DNA of 39,506 bases from the NCBI GenBank assembly GCA_017962765.1, contig JAGCUP010000148.1, forward strand, positions 1-39,506. Direction: 5' to 3'. Below, in pieces: positions 37,763 to 39,506 of this stretch (the stretch's first letter is position 1; each line of letters opens with the position of its first letter). Position numbers and translations under genes: made by a program. The notes under the pieces are model-generated. The model was not told the DNA's origin. It saw only the letters and a list, made by a program, of their open reading frames with translations, and did no database searches. This stretch comes from Muribaculaceae bacterium (GTDB lineage Bacteria; Bacteroidota; Bacteroidia; Bacteroidales; Muribaculaceae).

Positions 37763-39506
37763 ATGACAAACAAATTACTCAAAATCAGCATGTTCTTGTG
37801 CGCATTTTTGGTATTCGCACAAGTGCAGGCCGCGTCCATCAACAGCCTCCAGGTTACAGTGACGATGGACGAAGGAACCGAAGTGCAAGACATCCCCTCG
37901 CAGGGTATGCCTGTTATTGACCTCACTGACGGCGGCACCGAGACCGACGCCACCTTTATCATCAACGGATTCGTGGCGCAAACCTCTGGTAACGTGCAGG
38001 ACGTGAGCCTCGTGGGCACAGTCTATAAAGCCTCTCGCACGCCCGATGGATGGCGTAGCATCGGCGGCAAGTTGCTCCGCACCGACGAGTGGGGACTGGA
38101 AGACCTCAACGTGGACATCCTCGAAGACCTCACTGTGGGCGAAACCTACTTCTTCGAATTCTATGTTGAAGGTACCGACACGAGCGGCAACAAGTTCTAT
38201 TACAGCAACGGCGGCAGCAACTACAAACTCAAGTTCACCAAGGGTGACGGTACCAAGGACGTGGATTTCCTCTCGGGTTCAATGACTATCGTGCGTGACG
38301 GCAGCGACTACCTTGAATTTGGTTTCACCTCTCAAGGTTTCTATGGTCCCAGCAACCAACTGGGCACGCTCAACTCGCTCGTGCTCGATGGCTTCGATGT
38401 CGTCCTCAAGTGTGCCGAAGGCCACGACGTCAACGACTTGTCACTTCAATACAAAGTCTATCCCGTGGGCAGCAGTGGCGGTTGGGGCCGCATCGATGCC
38501 ACCCAGTCGTTTGAGGACGACGGCGAGAAGGTGTTCATCGGCTCAAAGCTCAACTTCGACTTGCTCCAAAACACCTACGGCGATGGTGATTACGTCTTGG
38601 AAATCATGATTCAGGCCATCGACGAGAACGGCAAGTATCACTTCCTGGGCAAGGACGACGGCAAGGAATCGAAGTTCTACTTCACCTTGGGCGGCAGCGG
38701 CAGTTTCCCACAAATCGTGAGCCTCATCATCAACTCGACCTTCAACGGCGAGACCGATGACCGCTACATCGACCACACCGACCTCAACGGCGAAGACGTG
38801 GGCGAGGTGAGCGAGTTCAAGATTAACAAGATCTCGGCCTGGACCATCGACGACGAAAGTCTCTTGGAATCGATGTGGATTGACTATCACATCTACGAGT
38901 TGGGCAAGACTGTTGAAGGATGGAACCAAATCAGCCTCACCAACCTCCACAACGAAGAGGGCGAATGGGCTGCCGATAACGTCAACCTCAACATTCTCCA
39001 GGGCCTCACTCCGGGCAAGAAGTACGCCTTCGAGTTCAACCTCGTGGGATGGGACGGCAACAATCACTTCTTCTATCGCACTGACGGAAACACCTTCCGC
39101 GTCCACTTCACCGTCAAGGGCTCAAGCTTTGAGCAGGGCGACGTAAATGGCGACGGCGTGGTGAGCGGTGCCGACGTGACCGCACTCTACAACGTGCTGC
39201 TCGATGACGCAACGCCCAACGGCGATGCCGACGTCAACGGCGACGGTGTGGTGAGCGGTGCCGATGTGACGGCCCTCTACAACATCTTACTCAATGACAA
39301 GCCCGTCGATAAGGTTTATATCCTGGGCGAACCCGCCGGCGGATGGGACTCCAACAAGGGTCTTGAGATGCAGTACGACAAGTCCAATAAAGTTTATACC
39401 GCCACCATCCACTGCGGCGGCGACGCCTGGTTCGGTTTCACCACCAAACTCTCCACCGAGAGCAACGCGTGGGACGAAATCGCCCCCTACCGTTTCGGCG
39501 CCGTGA
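37763..39506 (+). CDS. Large secreted protein with internal dockerin-like pair and SusF/SusE-type domain (partial)
   Basis: The frame runs open from the ATG at 37763 to the window end, 581 codons without a stop. Signal peptide is residues 1-23 (MTNKLLKISMFLCAFLVFAQ then VQA). Residues 24-450 are several similar beta-sandwich repeats that I cannot assign (each with a YFFEFYVEG or YAFEFNLVG strand after a short LxxGxxY turn). Residues 460-513 form a dockerin type I-like pair, DVNGDGVVSGADVTALYNVL and DVNGDGVVSGADVTALYNIL (490 on). A SusF/SusE-type outer-membrane domain begins at about 517 (VYILGEPAGGWDSNKGLEMQ) and is cut by the edge. Its place between other modules is unusual for a dockerin. 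Possibly a surface glycan-binding protein. Confidence 0.82.
   Translation, partial: MTNKLLKISMFLCAFLVFAQVQAASINSLQVTVTMDEGTEVQDIPSQGMPVIDLTDGGTETDATFIINGFVAQTSGNVQDVSLVGTVYKASRTPDGWRSIGGKLLRTDEWGLEDLNVDILEDLTVGETYFFEFYVEGTDTSGNKFYYSNGGSNYKLKFTKGDGTKDVDFLSGSMTIVRDGSDYLEFGFTSQGFYGPSNQLGTLNSLVLDGFDVVLKCAEGHDVNDLSLQYKVYPVGSSGGWGRIDATQSFEDDGEKVFIGSKLNFDLLQNTYGDGDYVLEIMIQAIDENGKYHFLGKDDGKESKFYFTLGGSGSFPQIVSLIINSTFNGETDDRYIDHTDLNGEDVGEVSEFKINKISAWTIDDESLLESMWIDYHIYELGKTVEGWNQISLTNLHNEEGEWAADNVNLNILQGLTPGKKYAFEFNLVGWDGNNHFFYRTDGNTFRVHFTVKGSSFEQGDVNGDGVVSGADVTALYNVLLDDATPNGDADVNGDGVVSGADVTALYNILLNDKPVDKVYILGEPAGGWDSNKGLEMQYDKSNKVYTATIHCGGDAWFGFTTKLSTESNAWDEIAPYRFGAV
39140..39301 (+). repeat. Tandem dockerin-unit coding repeat
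   Basis: Two roughly 70-bp units (from 39140 and from 39230) encode near-identical calcium-loop repeats. They share the stretch GTGGTGAGCGGTGCCGA and differ mainly at third codon positions. Confidence 0.8.

Overview
The window looks like a chromosomal piece of a gut-type Bacteroidales bacterium, possibly Muribaculaceae or a relative; the family is inference. Supporting signs are SusC/SusD proteins, 10-gene nuo complement without nuoE, nuoF and nuoG, the atpDC-BEFHAG gene order, viroplasmin-type RNase H, dockerin-like repeats on secreted proteins, and promoters of the Bacteroidetes form TTTG-N19-21-TAnnTTTG. I saw no rRNA, tRNA, CRISPR array, insertion sequence or phage gene.

Layout. 1-2572: N-terminus of a secreted protein (minus) divergent from an RNase H gene and a family-4-like glycosyltransferase (plus), then a small lipoprotein (minus). 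2789-7354: a large TamB-like envelope protein. 7369-16980: a starch/alpha-glucan utilisation locus, with an AraC-type regulator divergent from susC, susD, a SusE-like lipoprotein with three CBM26-like modules, a GH13 alpha-amylase lipoprotein, and a small dockerin + 2xCBM26 secreted protein. 16981-18823: a scarred junction with two direct copies of the nuoN 3' end plus terminator, flanking a dockerin-type secreted protein gene. 18724-36071: an 18-gene minus-strand block in which the whole F1Fo ATP synthase cluster sits inside the nuo (complex I-like) operon, between nuoH and nuoI. Order of transcription is nuoA-B-CD-H, atpD-C-B-E-F-H-A-G, nuoI-J-K-L-M-N. 36072-36542: a strong promoter, a roughly 255-nt untranslated leader and an intrinsic terminator just before nuoA. 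36543-37547: a membrane acyltransferase (minus). 37763-end: a large secreted dockerin/SusF-like protein, cut by the window edge.

How the genes work together. The sus locus should bind starch at the surface, cut it with the lipoprotein amylase, and import oligosaccharides through SusCD. The respiratory block would place a proton-pumping dehydrogenase and the proton-driven ATP synthase under one promoter, possibly gated by the leader terminator.

Points most worth checking: (1) the atp-in-nuo nested operon; (2) an in-frame TGA in atpA at 27556-27558, exactly where a conserved Gly codon (GGA) is expected; (3) the leader with terminator ahead of nuoA; (4) the duplicated nuoN tail whose four coding differences are all synonymous.
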